From Janthinobacterium sp. TND4EL3 (GTDB lineage: Bacteria > Pseudomonadota > Gammaproteobacteria > Burkholderiales > Burkholderiaceae_D), in assembly GCF_900156175.1 (NCBI RefSeq), contig NZ_FTMV01000005.1:1-64000 (forward strand): 64,000 bases of DNA, written 5' to 3'. Positions 9,128-17,974 of this stretch are shown one piece after another. Within the stretch, counting starts at the first letter, position 1. Each line of letters opens with the position of its first letter. The translations under genes and the position numbers were made by a program. The notes below the pieces were generated by a model that worked only from the letters and a program-made list of their open reading frames with translations, did not search any database and was not told where the DNA came from.

Positions 9128-10075
9128 CTATTTCGGCAACGCTTGGATCTGCGCCAGCATGGCCGCAGCCGGGTCTGGGCCCAGGCAATCGACGACGATG
9201 CGCTCCGGCATCGAGCGCAGCCAGGTCAGCTGCCGCTTGGCCAGCTGGCGCGTGGCGATGATGCCCGTCTCGCGCAGGGCGGCGCGGTCGATGCGGCCAT
9301 CGAGGTATTCCCAGGCCTGGCGGTAGCCCACGCAGCGCATCGAGGGCAGGCCAGGGTGCAGGTCGCCACGGCGGCGCAGCTGCTCCACTTCATCGAGCAG
9401 GGCGTCGTTTTTCAGCATGAGGTCGAAGCGCGTGGCGATGCGCGCGTGCAGCACGGCGCGGTCGGACGGCTCCAGTGCGAACGATTGCAGCCGGAATGGC
9501 AGCACGGTCTTTTCGCGGCGGTCCAGCAGGGCCGACATGGGCTGGCCGGACAGGGCGATGATTTCCAGCGCGCGGCCGATGCGCTGCGCATCCTGCGGCG
9601 CCAGGCGCGCGGCCGTGACGGGGTCTTGCTCGGCCAGGCGCGCATGCATGGCGGGCCAGCCGATGGCGGCCGCGTCCTCTTCCAGCCGTGCGCGCAAGGC
9701 TGGATCGGCGCCTGGCAAGTCGTCGAGACCGTCGGCCAGGCCCTTGAAGTACAGCATGGTGCCGCCGACGAGCAGCGGCAGCTTGCCGCGCGCGGAGATG
9801 TCCGCTACCAGACGCAGGGTATCGTTGCGGAACTGCGCCACGGAATAGGCATCGAGCGGGTCGATGATATCGATCAAATGATGCGGTACCTGGGCCAGTT
9901 CTTCCTGCGACGGCTTGGCCGTGCCGATATCCATGCCCCGGTAGACGAGGGCGGAATCGACGGAAATGATCTCGGACGGGATCGCTTGCGCGATGGCCAG
10001 CGCACTGGCCGTCTTGCCGCTGGCCGTGGGGCCCATGATGGCGACGGCCAGGGGGAGGTGTGGGGCGTTTTGCAT
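9128..10075 (-). CDS. miaA: tRNA dimethylallyltransferase MiaA
   Basis: MiaA transfers a dimethylallyl group to N6 of A37 in tRNAs that read UNN codons. The 315-residue protein has normal length. It shows the P-loop GPTASGKTA near the N-terminus, the [18 protein letters not shown] substrate motif, HHLIDIIDP and the late [10 protein letters not shown] motif. It lies downstream of mutL in the same direction, the widespread mutL-miaA order, with a hairpin repeat filling the gap between them. Confidence 0.97.
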   Translation of the reverse strand: MQNAPHLPLAVAIMGPTASGKTASALAIAQAIPSEIISVDSALVYRGMDIGTAKPSQEELAQVPHHLIDIIDPLDAYSVAQFRNDTLRLVADISARGKLPLLVGGTMLYFKGLADGLDDLPGADPALRARLEEDAAAIGWPAMHARLAEQDPVTAARLAPQDAQRIGRALEIIALSGQPMSALLDRREKTVLPFRLQSFALEPSDRAVLHARIATRFDLMLKNDALLDEVEQLRRRGDLHPGLPSMRCVGYRQAWEYLDGRIDRAALRETGIIATRQLAKRQLTWLRSMPERIVVDCLGPDPAAAMLAQIQALPK

Positions 10076-10098
10076 GTTGGTTTTGTATGATGTGGTGC

Positions 10099-10203
10099 AA
10101 AAGAGACTGGCAAAACGTTCAGGGCAAGGCGCATTGCCGAAGACAGTACGGCTAGTACGGCGAGGCAGTGCAACGCCGCCATGGACGTTTTTCAGGCTCT
10201 TTT
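10099..10203. repeat. Hairpin-forming dispersed repeat, copy 1 (between mutL and miaA)
   Basis: A 105-base imperfect palindrome. The ends AAAAGAG-CTG-AAAACGT recur as a reverse complement at the other side. Read leftward, the core CCATGGCGGCGTT, then GCCGTACTAG, then GCGCCTTGCCCTG also occurs in the same order at 22197-22280. It begins at the mutL stop codon and ends 24 bases before miaA. I infer a REP- or MITE-like element or a transcript-end structure. Confidence 0.6.
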
Positions 10204-12115
10204 ACTGGCCGCGCAGGAACAGTTTATCGAGCGCGTTGATCTCGACCTGCACCCACGTGGGCCGGCCATGGTTGCACTGGTCGGCGCGTTCCGTGCTCTC
10301 CATCTGGCGCAGCAGGGCGTTCATCTCCTGCACCGACAAGATCCGGTTGGCGCGCACGGCCGTGTGGCAGGCCAGGGTGCCCAGCAATTCGTTCTGGCGC
10401 TCGATCAGCACGCGCGAGCCGCCGTATTCGCGCACGTCGCGCAGCACGTCGCGCGCCAGGGTTTGCGCGTCCGCGTTCTTGAGCAGGGTCGGCACGGAGC
10501 GCACGGCCAGGGTGGTGGGCGACAGGGCGGCGATGTCGAAGCCCAGCGCTTTTAACGTCTCCTGGTTTTCATTCGCCGTCGACACTTCGATGGCGTCCGC
10601 GTAGAACGTCACGGGGATCAGCAAGGATTGCACCTGCATGTCCTGGCCGGAGACCTGCGCCTGCAGCGCGTTTTTCAGCTGTTCGTACAGGATGCGCTCG
10701 TGCGCCGCGTGCATGTCGACCAGCACCAGGCCCTTGGTGTTTTGCGCCAGGATGTAGATGCCGTGTAGCTGGGCCAGGGCAAAGCCCAGCGGATATTCTT
10801 CGCGCGCCATCGCTTCGGGCGAGGCGATGTAGGGCTCCACCTGCGTGACCGGCGAGTTGGCGGCACCTGCGCCGCCGCCGAACAGGGCGCCGTAGGCCGC
10901 CGTGTCCTGCCCCACGCCTGGCGCGTCGGCAAAGAAGGGGCGGGCCGCGCCGGGCGGGGCGGGCGCGAAGGTATTCGTAAATTGCGCGCCGAACGAGGTC
11001 TGCGTCTGCTCGCGGCGCCAGATGCCGGGGCCGCCGGTAGCCGCGCCCGCGTCGCCGCCGCCCAGGGTGGAGGCGGCCGGCAGCGGCGCCGGCACGCTGC
11101 CGAAGGCCGTGGCCGACGTTTGCGCCAGCGCGCGCTGCACCGCGTGGAAGACGAACTGGTGCACGGAGCGGCTGTCGCGGAAGCGCACTTCGATCTTCGA
11201 CGGGTGCACGTTGACGTCGACCAGGGCCGGGTCGAGGTCGAGCGCCAGCACGTACGACGGGAAGCGGTCGCCATGCAGCACGTCCTGGTAGGCCATGCGC
11301 ACGGCGTGCACGAGCAGCTTGTCGCGCACGAAGCGGCCGTTGACGTAAAAGAACTGGCCGTCGGCGCGCGCCTTGGAGGCTGTCGGCAAGCCGGCAAAGC
11401 CGTGCAGGCGCAGGGTGCCGGCCGATTCGTCCAGCGCCAGGCGCGCCTCGGCGAAGTCGTTGCCCAGGATGTGGGCGCTGCGCTTGGCCAGTTCGCTGAT
11501 ATTCCACTGGTCGATGGTGCGGCCGTTGTGCGACAGCGAGAACGACACGTCGGGCCGGGCCAGCGCGATGCGGCGCACGACTTCGGCGCAGTGGCCGTAC
11601 TCCGTCTGCTCGGACTTGAGGAATTTGCGCCGCGCGGGCGTGTTGAAATACAGGTCCTGCACGTCGACCGTGGTGCCGTGCGCGCCCGACGACGGCGAGA
11701 CGCTGCCATTGTGCGAGCCGACGATTTCCCACGCATGGGCCGCGTCTGCCGTGCGCGAGGTCACGGTGACGGCGGCCACCGAGGCGATCGAGGCCAGCGC
11801 CTCGCCCCGGAAGCCCAGGGTGCCCACGTTTTCCAGGTCGTGCAGCGATGCGATCTTCGAGGTGGCGTGGCGCGCCAGGGCCAGCGGCAGCTGATCTTTA
11901 TCAATGCCGCGGCCGTTGTCGGTAATGGCGATGCGTTTCACGCCCCCTTCTTCCAGCCGCACCGTGATCTGCGTGGCGCCCGAGTCGAGCGCATTTTCCA
12001 GCAATTCCTTGACGACGGCCGACGGCCGCTCGACCACCTCGCCGGCGGCGATTTGCGAAATCAACTGGTCAGGCAAGGCCTGGATCGGGCGGTGGGGCGT
12101 GATGGGAGCGTTCAT
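10202..12115 (-). CDS. mutL: DNA mismatch repair protein MutL
   Basis: MutL links MutS mismatch recognition to strand incision. The 637-residue protein has the GHKL ATPase motifs (ELLENALDSGAT, DNGRGI, GFRGEALASI) in the first 120 residues, a proline/glycine-rich linker around residues 345-450, and a C-terminal dimer domain. That domain contains a DMHAAHERILYE motif, matching the DMHA(x)2E(x)4E endonuclease signature known from Neisseria, so this MutL probably nicks DNA itself rather than relying on MutH. I chose the ATG at 12115, giving the standard MutL N-terminus; a longer in-frame start would absorb part of the upstream gene. miaA follows. Confidence 0.96.
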   Translation of the reverse strand: MNAPITPHRPIQALPDQLISQIAAGEVVERPSAVVKELLENALDSGATQITVRLEEGGVKRIAITDNGRGIDKDQLPLALARHATSKIASLHDLENVGTLGFRGEALASIASVAAVTVTSRTADAAHAWEIVGSHNGSVSPSSGAHGTTVDVQDLYFNTPARRKFLKSEQTEYGHCAEVVRRIALARPDVSFSLSHNGRTIDQWNISELAKRSAHILGNDFAEARLALDESAGTLRLHGFAGLPTASKARADGQFFYVNGRFVRDKLLVHAVRMAYQDVLHGDRFPSYVLALDLDPALVDVNVHPSKIEVRFRDSRSVHQFVFHAVQRALAQTSATAFGSVPAPLPAASTLGGGDAGAATGGPGIWRREQTQTSFGAQFTNTFAPAPPGAARPFFADAPGVGQDTAAYGALFGGGAGAANSPVTQVEPYIASPEAMAREEYPLGFALAQLHGIYILAQNTKGLVLVDMHAAHERILYEQLKNALQAQVSGQDMQVQSLLIPVTFYADAIEVSTANENQETLKALGFDIAALSPTTLAVRSVPTLLKNADAQTLARDVLRDVREYGGSRVLIERQNELLGTLACHTAVRANRILSVQEMNALLRQMESTERADQCNHGRPTWVQVEINALDKLFLRGQ

Positions 12116-12153
12116 GCCCTGATTATAGCGGGTTGCGAATTGTCGGGCACCGG

Positions 12154-13092
12154 CTACTTCGCCACCTCCCGCACCGGTATCGGTGCATTGCACAGGTCGA
12201 CGTGGCCGGCCGTGACCTTGCTCCAGGGGCCGCCGCGGTGGCGCTGGGCTTCCAGCACGGCCTGGTAGGCGGCGCTGTCGGTACGCATCACTTCCAGGTT
12301 GCTGCGCTGCTCCGGTGGCACGCTGGCGGCCAGGCGGATGGACTTGATCGGCACGTTTTTCTCGGGACTGTCGTAAAAGCCCATGGGCGCCGTGCCGCGC
12401 GGCAGGGTGGACAGCAATGGCATGCCGGAGACGACCCTGCCGACGACCGTGATGTCGCGGTCCAGGTGGCGCGGCGACTGGCCAATGACGGCGTACAGCT
12501 CGGTGCCGCCGCCGCTGTCGCTGGCGCTGTCGCGGCCCACGCCCACGGTGGCATAGCAATGCGTGAGCCAGGCCGTGCCGCTTTTCGGATCGCGCGCGGA
12601 CGGGAAACCGTTCGAATGGCCCACTTGCGGCGCATAGCCATCGACGTCCGGCAGGCGGGTAAAGCTCTTGATGTTTGTCAAAGGTACCGTGAATTCGCCG
12701 GGCAGGGTGCGCTGGGCATGCCGGATCGGCTTGGGATTTTTCTCGTTCGGATCGCCCCACTGCGCCACCCAGTTATCCTGCGCGCGGGTGATGGCCAGGC
12801 CGTCGTAATACTGTTCGGCCACCAGGGCCTTGATATTGGCCACGTGCTTCGGCGCGAAGTCCGGCGCCAGTTCGATCACCACGCGGCCGGCGGGAATGTC
12901 CATATATAAGGTGTTGTCCGGGTCCAGCGCACGCCAGTCGGATGGTTTCGAGGCCTTGATCACGTCGGCCAAGGTCGCCTTGGCGGGCAGTTCGGCGGGC
13001 GCCTTGATCTGGACAGGCGCCGCGTTGGCCGTCAGATGTGCAAGGCCCAGTACGGTGGCCATGGTCAGGCCGCTCAATGGGTGTCGATACAT
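12154..13092 (-). CDS. Exported cyclophilin-type peptidyl-prolyl isomerase
   Basis: This 312-residue protein carries a signal peptide ([19 protein letters not shown]) and a cyclophilin domain from about residue 60 ([29 protein letters not shown]) to 285. A HWAQWGD-like segment appears as [14 protein letters not shown]. The domain is interrupted by an insertion after the middle strand, seen in a class of large periplasmic cyclophilins. Catalysis of prolyl isomerisation in the periplasm is inferred; some core residues of classic cyclophilins are not obvious. ATG 13092 is preceded by GGAGAAAAC. It lies just upstream of mutL with a 38-base gap. Confidence 0.82.
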   Translation of the reverse strand: MYRHPLSGLTMATVLGLAHLTANAAPVQIKAPAELPAKATLADVIKASKPSDWRALDPDNTLYMDIPAGRVVIELAPDFAPKHVANIKALVAEQYYDGLAITRAQDNWVAQWGDPNEKNPKPIRHAQRTLPGEFTVPLTNIKSFTRLPDVDGYAPQVGHSNGFPSARDPKSGTAWLTHCYATVGVGRDSASDSGGGTELYAVIGQSPRHLDRDITVVGRVVSGMPLLSTLPRGTAPMGFYDSPEKNVPIKSIRLAASVPPEQRSNLEVMRTDSAAYQAVLEAQRHRGGPWSKVTAGHVDLCNAPIPVREVAK

Positions 13093-13249
13093 GTTTTCTC
13101 CTGGTGGGCGCGGGTTGCGCCGTGCAGAAAGTGTATACCGGAATGGCAATATTTCGCTGAAAAAACATTGCGCTGGGCTTGTCCGGCCTGCGGGGAGGCA
13201 AACTGGGCCGGACGCTTTGGCATGGCGCTTTCCTTAACCTTTCCTTAAA

Positions 13250-13278
13250 TTGCCACACACGCAAGGGCGACGCATAAT
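13250..13278 (+). promoter_or_regulatory. Sigma-70 type promoter for dedA
   Basis: TTGCCA and CATAAT are separated by exactly 17 bases, about 84 bases upstream of the dedA start. The surrounding sequence is more AT-rich than average for the window. Confidence 0.45.
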
Positions 13279-13361
13279 TAATCCTGAAATATCGGGTCTG
13301 GGACTGCCGTTGCGCCGGCCGGGTGGTGTATGATTCCGCCGCTACCTTTAGGGAAAAATAT

Positions 13362-14012
13362 ATGGATTTTGTGCAATTCCTCGACATGATCGTGCATGTC
13401 GACAAGACGCTGGGTCTCTTGATCGAGCAGTACGGCACCCTCGTGTATGCGGTGCTTTTCGCCATTATTTTTTGCGAGACAGGCCTCGTGGTACTGTTTT
13501 TCTTCCCTGGGGATACCTTATTGTTTATCGCCGGCGCGTTCTGCGCGACGGGACAGATGCACCTGGGCCTGCTGATCGCGCTGCTCGTGACGGCCGCCAT
13601 CACGGGCAACACGCTTAATTACTGGATAGGCGAAGCCATCGGGCAAAGGGTGTTTACCCACGATTACCGCTGGATCAACAAGGATGCCATGCGCCGCACG
13701 CATGAATTCTTTGAAAAGCATGGCGGCAAGACCATCATCCTGGCCCGTTTCGTGCCAGTGGTGCGTACATTTGCCCCGTTCGTGGCCGGCATTTCCGACA
13801 TGACGCATGCGCGCTTCCAGATGTACAACGTGACGGGCGCCCTGTTGTGGGTGGTCGGTCTGGTGACGGCGGGTTACTTCTTCGGCAATATCCCGTGGAT
13901 ACGCGACCACCTGACCTTGATTGTGCTGATCGGCGTCGGTGCCGCCGTCGTGCCGGTGGTGCTGGGCGGCATGTGGAAACTCTACAAGCGCATGGCCGGC
14001 AAGTCCGCTTGA
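13362..14012 (+). CDS. DedA-family inner membrane protein
   Basis: A 216-residue membrane protein of the DedA/VTT superfamily, a family tied to undecaprenyl-phosphate or phospholipid flipping and membrane homeostasis. It shows the family core FFPGDTLLFIAGAFCATG, then LNYWIGEAIGQRVF, and the conserved HGGKTIILARFVPVVRTFAPFVAG near residue 130, with hydrophobic segments at both ends. ATG 13362 is preceded by AGGGAAAAATAT. It stands as a single gene with its own promoter and a following hairpin. Confidence 0.93.
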   Translation: MDFVQFLDMIVHVDKTLGLLIEQYGTLVYAVLFAIIFCETGLVVLFFFPGDTLLFIAGAFCATGQMHLGLLIALLVTAAITGNTLNYWIGEAIGQRVFTHDYRWINKDAMRRTHEFFEKHGGKTIILARFVPVVRTFAPFVAGISDMTHARFQMYNVTGALLWVVGLVTAGYFFGNIPWIRDHLTLIVLIGVGAAVVPVVLGGMWKLYKRMAGKSA

Positions 14013-14022
14013 CGCTCCGTCG

Positions 14023-14075
14023 ATCCAGGGCAAGTACGCTGCGGCACCGTCCGCAGCTGGCCCTGGATTAATTTT
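14023..14075 (+). terminator. Probable terminator after dedA
   Basis: ATCCAGGGC and GCCCTGGAT form a perfect 9-base inverted repeat with a 28-base loop that itself contains a GCTGCGG/CCGCAGC hairpin, followed by TAATTTT. It starts 10 bases after the dedA stop. Confidence 0.6.
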
Positions 14076-14167
14076 CCTCTCTGCATTTCTGTTTTAATCC
14101 CCTGCTGATTCAAGTTTTGTTGCTTTCCAGCCGTAAACCAGAGGGTATTCTCACTTTCTGGATTTCC

Positions 14168-15199
14168 ATGCGACATTTGAGCGCCCTGTTAGCTTGCAGC
14201 CTTGCCGCCATGGCGGCCATGGCAAGCGCCAAAGATGCCCCCGCTTCGGCGAGCGCCGCCGCATCCGCGCCGATGTCGGCGTCGGCGCGCGCGGCCGCCA
14301 TGAAAACCCTGACGGAATCGGTCAAGGGCAAGGAGGTCAAGGCGCCTGTCGCCGTCGCGCCCACGGCGCGCGAGAAGGAAGAAGCGGCCGAAGTCGACCT
14401 GTCCGAACGCATCGCGGCACGCCTGGCGGAAATGCGCGCCACCCAGGCGGCCCGCGCCGCCGCCCGCGCCAAGCGCGCCGCCGTGGTGAAGGCCGCGCCG
14501 CCGCCTCCACCGCCGGTGCCGCGCGGTACGCACTGGTCGTACGAAGGGGAGAGTGGTCCGGCCAACTGGAGCAAGATCAATGTCGACTGGGCCAAGTGCG
14601 GCAATGGCAATCGCCAGTCGCCGATCGACATCCGCGACGGCATGAAGGTGGAGCTTGAACAGATCAGCTTTGACTACCACCCCTCGTCGTTCAGTGTGGT
14701 CGATAATGGTCATACGGTGCAGGTGGGCGTGAGCGGCGGCAATTACATCACGGTGCAGAACCGCATGTTCGAGCTGCAGCAATTCCATTTCCACCGCCCG
14801 TCGGAAGAGCGCATCAATGGCAAGGCGTTCGAGATGGTGGTGCACCTGGTGCACCGCGATGCGGAAGGCCGGCTGGCCGTGCTGGCGCTGCTGCTGGAAC
14901 GGGGCGCACCGCAAGCGACCATCCAGACCGTGTGGAACAACCTGCCGCTGGAAAAATTCGAGACCATGCAGCCCACCATCCTGCTTGATCCGGCCGAGAT
15001 GCTGCCGGCGCGGCGCGACTACTACACGTATATGGGATCGCTGACTTCGCCGCCGTGCAGTGAAGGCGTGCTGTGGCTGGTGATGAAGCAGCCGGTACAG
15101 GCGTCGCCGGCGCAGATGGCGCTGTTCAGCCGTTTGTATCCCTTGAATGCGCGCCCGGTGCAAGCCGGTAATGGACGCATCATCAAGGAATCGAATTAA
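14168..15199 (+). CDS. Exported alpha-class carbonic anhydrase
   Basis: The enzyme interconverts CO2 and bicarbonate in the periplasm. The 343-residue protein has a signal peptide (LSALLACSLAAMAAMASA), then about 95 Ala/Arg/Glu-rich residues of low complexity, then an alpha carbonic anhydrase domain: HWSYEGESGPANWSKIN, NRQSPIDIRDG, the first two zinc ligands in QFHFHRPSEE, the third in MVVHLVHRD, and YMGSLTSPPCSEGVLW. All three zinc histidines are present. ATG 14168 gives a proper signal peptide. The long basic/alanine-rich spacer between signal and catalytic domain is unusual for the class. It overlaps the next gene by four bases at the 3' ends. Confidence 0.93.
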   Translation: MRHLSALLACSLAAMAAMASAKDAPASASAAASAPMSASARAAAMKTLTESVKGKEVKAPVAVAPTAREKEEAAEVDLSERIAARLAEMRATQAARAAARAKRAAVVKAAPPPPPPVPRGTHWSYEGESGPANWSKINVDWAKCGNGNRQSPIDIRDGMKVELEQISFDYHPSSFSVVDNGHTVQVGVSGGNYITVQNRMFELQQFHFHRPSEERINGKAFEMVVHLVHRDAEGRLAVLALLLERGAPQATIQTVWNNLPLEKFETMQPTILLDPAEMLPARRDYYTYMGSLTSPPCSEGVLWLVMKQPVQASPAQMALFSRLYPLNARPVQAGNGRIIKESN

Positions 15200-16032
15200 A
15201 CGAATTCAAGGCGCTGGCTGCCGCTCCATGCGGCGCCGGCAGCCAGCGTATCGGGCTGGATCAGCGCCGGCTCGATGCAGATGAAGCGCTGGTACTCGTC
15301 GTCGGCCAGGTCGGGCAGGGCGGCCGCGTCCTGGGCGCCCGGGTTCCACACGACGGCATCCGTGAAGCCCTGCTGCTCCAGGCGCAGCGCATGGCCGCCG
15401 GATTGCAGGGTCAAGGCGCCCGGCAGCTGGTAGTAGATGCGGTCCAGCTTGTCCGAAAATTGCAGCATCTCTTCCGCCTGCAAGGCATCTTGCGGCGTCT
15501 CGTCCGAATAGCGCACGCGCTGCAGGCCGCCAATGCGGGCTTCGCTCAATTGATCAATCGCAAAATAGCTGTGCAGGGCGGCCGAGAACGGGAATGCCTG
15601 CTCGCCCGTGTTGTGCACGGACAGCTGCAGCTCCAGCGCCTGCGCCTTGACGGCCACGCGCAGGCGCAGGGTGAAGGTCCAGGGCCAGCTGGCGGCGATC
15701 GCCTCCGGCAGGTCCGTGTGCTGCAGGATGAATTGCGCCCATGCGGCCCCATCGGTGTCGCCCGTCGATTCCAGCTGCCAGCTCGCCACGCGCGCAAAGC
15801 CGTGGCGCATGCCCGTGCCGCGCGCGCCGAACTGGGGGAAAATCACGGGCACGCCGCCACGGATGGCGCGGCTGCCGTCGAGGGCGGAATTGCGGCTGCA
15901 GAACAGGCGCTCCTGGCCATCGCTGGTTTGCCACGAGACCAGATGGCCGCCGTACAGGGTGACGGTCGCCTGCGCGCCATCGGCGGCGCGGATGGTCACG
16001 GCCGGCAACTGGCCAAAGGTGCTGTTGCTCAT
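15196..16032 (-). CDS. D-hexose-6-phosphate mutarotase (YeaD-like aldose epimerase)
   Basis: A 278-residue galactose-mutarotase-fold protein of the YeaD/glucose-6-phosphate 1-epimerase group. The RAIRGGVPVIFPQFGARG segment near residue 60 and MRHGFAR that follows are typical, as is HSYFAIDQLSEARIGGL. It should speed interconversion of hexose-6-phosphate anomers in the cytoplasm. It points left, 14 bases below the amiC stop, so it may be read through from amiC. Confidence 0.88.
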   Translation of the reverse strand: MSNSTFGQLPAVTIRAADGAQATVTLYGGHLVSWQTSDGQERLFCSRNSALDGSRAIRGGVPVIFPQFGARGTGMRHGFARVASWQLESTGDTDGAAWAQFILQHTDLPEAIAASWPWTFTLRLRVAVKAQALELQLSVHNTGEQAFPFSAALHSYFAIDQLSEARIGGLQRVRYSDETPQDALQAEEMLQFSDKLDRIYYQLPGALTLQSGGHALRLEQQGFTDAVVWNPGAQDAAALPDLADDEYQRFICIEPALIQPDTLAAGAAWSGSQRLEFV

Positions 16033-16046
16033 GCTAGGCTTTCATG

Positions 16047-17444
16047 TCAGGTCAGACGGCTTTTCGCCAGTGGCGGATTCTTGGCAAAATAATTCTTGAT
16101 GCCCGTGACGATGGCGTCGGCCATCTGGTCCTGGTAGCCGTTGTCGGTCAGCTTGGCCTCTTCTTCCGGGTTCGAGATGAAGGCCGTCTCGATCAGGATG
16201 GAAGGGATATCGGGCGCCTTCAGCACGGCGAAGCCGGCCTGCTCGACGGAACCCTTGTGCAGGCGGTTGATGCCGCCGATTTCGCGCAGCACGGCCTTGC
16301 CCAGCTTCATGCTGTCATTGATCTGCGCCGTCGTCGACAGGTCGAGCAGCACGCTGGCCAGCTGCTTGTCGTGGTTCTTGACGTTCACGCCGCCGATCAG
16401 GTCGGCCTGGTTTTCCTTGTTGGCCAGCCAGCGCGCGGCTGTCGAGGTGGCGCCCTTTTCGGACAGCACGAAGACGGAGGAGCCACGCGCCGTGGGCTGG
16501 ATGAAGGCGTCGGCGTGGATCGAGACGAACAGGTCGGCCTGCACCTTGCGCGCCTTTTCCACGCGCATGCCCAGCGGGACGAAGAAGTCGGCGTCGCGCG
16601 TGAGCATGACGCGCATGTTCGGTTGCAGTTCCAGCTTGGTTTTCAGGCGCTTGGCGATGGCCAGCACCACGTCTTTTTCGCGGCTGCCCCGGCTGCCCAT
16701 GGCACCAGGGTCTTCGCCGCCGTGGCCGGGGTCGAGTGCGATGGTAATCATGCGCACGACTTTCTGGCCCGGCAGCGGGCGCGCTTCGGGGCGCTGCTCC
16801 GGGCGGACGTCGGGCACGGGCGGCACGATGGCCGCTACCGGCGGCGCCACGGCCACGGGCGCCTTGCCGCTGTCGGGCAGGGGCAGCGCGGGCGGCGGCG
16901 TGTGCGTGCCGGCCATGGGCGGCTTGGCCGGGTCGCTGGACCAGTCACCCTTTTCGATCATCTGCGCGATCAGGTCCGGCTCGTGCACGGGATACAGGTC
17001 GAAGATCAGCCGGTGGTTATAGGAGCCGGCCGGCGGCAGGGTAAACAGCTGCGGCGTGACTTCTTCCTTCAGGTCGAACACCAGGCGCACCACATTGGGC
17101 CGGTTCTGGCCCACGCGCACCTGCTTGATGTACGGGTCGTTCGACTGGATCTTCGCCACCAGGCCCTTCAAGGTGGGATTGAGTTCCAGCCCTTCGATGT
17201 CGACTACCAGGCGTTCCGGGTCCTTGACGATGAAGTGGGTGGCCTTCAGGATGCTGTCGTTTTCCAGCGTGACGCGTGTATAGTCCTCGGCCGGCCAGAC
17301 GCGCACGGCAAGGATTTGCGCCGCCATCGCCGACATCGGCGCGAACACGGACAACAGCAGGGTGCCGCCGGCCTTGAGCACCGTGCGCCGGGTGATGGGC
17401 GAGGAGATCAAAGGTTCGGGGCGAATTTGAGACGGTGAAGGCAT
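16047..17444 (-). CDS. amiC: N-acetylmuramoyl-L-alanine amidase AmiC (Tat-exported)
   Basis: AmiC cleaves the amide bond between muramic acid and the stem peptide during septum splitting. The 465-residue protein has a twin-arginine signal (ITRRTVLKAGGTLLLSVFA), an AMIN domain at about 40-150, a Pro/Ala linker, and an Amidase_3 domain from about residue 233 (ITIALDPGHGGEDPGAMG) with zinc ligands in DPGHGG, the following Glu (GSREKDV) and SIHADAF. The start overlaps tsaE by 37 bases; no later start would keep the Tat signal. tsaE-amiC order matches yjeE-amiB of enterics. Confidence 0.95.
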   Translation of the reverse strand: MPSPSQIRPEPLISSPITRRTVLKAGGTLLLSVFAPMSAMAAQILAVRVWPAEDYTRVTLENDSILKATHFIVKDPERLVVDIEGLELNPTLKGLVAKIQSNDPYIKQVRVGQNRPNVVRLVFDLKEEVTPQLFTLPPAGSYNHRLIFDLYPVHEPDLIAQMIEKGDWSSDPAKPPMAGTHTPPPALPLPDSGKAPVAVAPPVAAIVPPVPDVRPEQRPEARPLPGQKVVRMITIALDPGHGGEDPGAMGSRGSREKDVVLAIAKRLKTKLELQPNMRVMLTRDADFFVPLGMRVEKARKVQADLFVSIHADAFIQPTARGSSVFVLSEKGATSTAARWLANKENQADLIGGVNVKNHDKQLASVLLDLSTTAQINDSMKLGKAVLREIGGINRLHKGSVEQAGFAVLKAPDIPSILIETAFISNPEEEAKLTDNGYQDQMADAIVTGIKNYFAKNPPLAKSRLT

Positions 17445-17896
17445 GACAGACCCAATTCAGAAGACGCTTGCAATTCTACATCACGTCCTGTACCCGCAAC
17501 GCTCAAATAAATATTCAGGTCGGCCGGCGGCAGCACCGGTTCGGCTTTCTCCGGCCATTCGACGATGCAGATATTGCGCCCGTCGAAGTCTTCGCGAAAG
17601 CCCGCGTCGAGAAATTCCTCGGCGCTGCCCATGCGGTACAGGTCGAAGTGGATGACGTTGATGCTCTGGCCATCGAGCCGTACCGTGTAAGGTTCGGACA
17701 AGGTGTAGGTGGGGCTTTTCACGTGGCCCGCATGGCCGGCCGCGTGCAGCAGGGCGCGCGTGAGGGCCGTCTTGCCGGCGCCCAGGTCGCCGTGCAGGTA
17801 GATCGCCAGGCCCGGCGCCAGCGCGCGCGCCAGCGCGGCGCCCAGTGCGGCGGTGCCGGCTTCGTCATGGAGGTGGGCGGTGAAGTGTTCGGTCAT
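17408..17896 (-). CDS. tsaE: tRNA threonylcarbamoyladenosine biosynthesis ATPase TsaE
   Basis: TsaE (YjeE) is the ATPase partner of TsaB-TsaD in making t6A37 in tRNAs that read ANN codons. The 162-residue protein has the P-loop HGDLGAGKTALTRALL near residue 36, SPTYTLSEPY, the HFDLYRM motif and IVEWPEKAE, all family signatures. It is divergent from queG with 78 bases between, and overlaps the start of amiC. Confidence 0.95.
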   Translation of the reverse strand: MTEHFTAHLHDEAGTAALGAALARALAPGLAIYLHGDLGAGKTALTRALLHAAGHAGHVKSPTYTLSEPYTVRLDGQSINVIHFDLYRMGSAEEFLDAGFREDFDGRNICIVEWPEKAEPVLPPADLNIYLSVAGTGRDVELQASSELGLSCLHRLKFAPNL

Positions 17897-17974
17897 TATC
17901 TTCCGTATCGCATAAAATGGAGGCTGCCGTTATTGTAACCGCCCGCGCGCCTGCCGTTTTCCGTAAAGTCCCCT

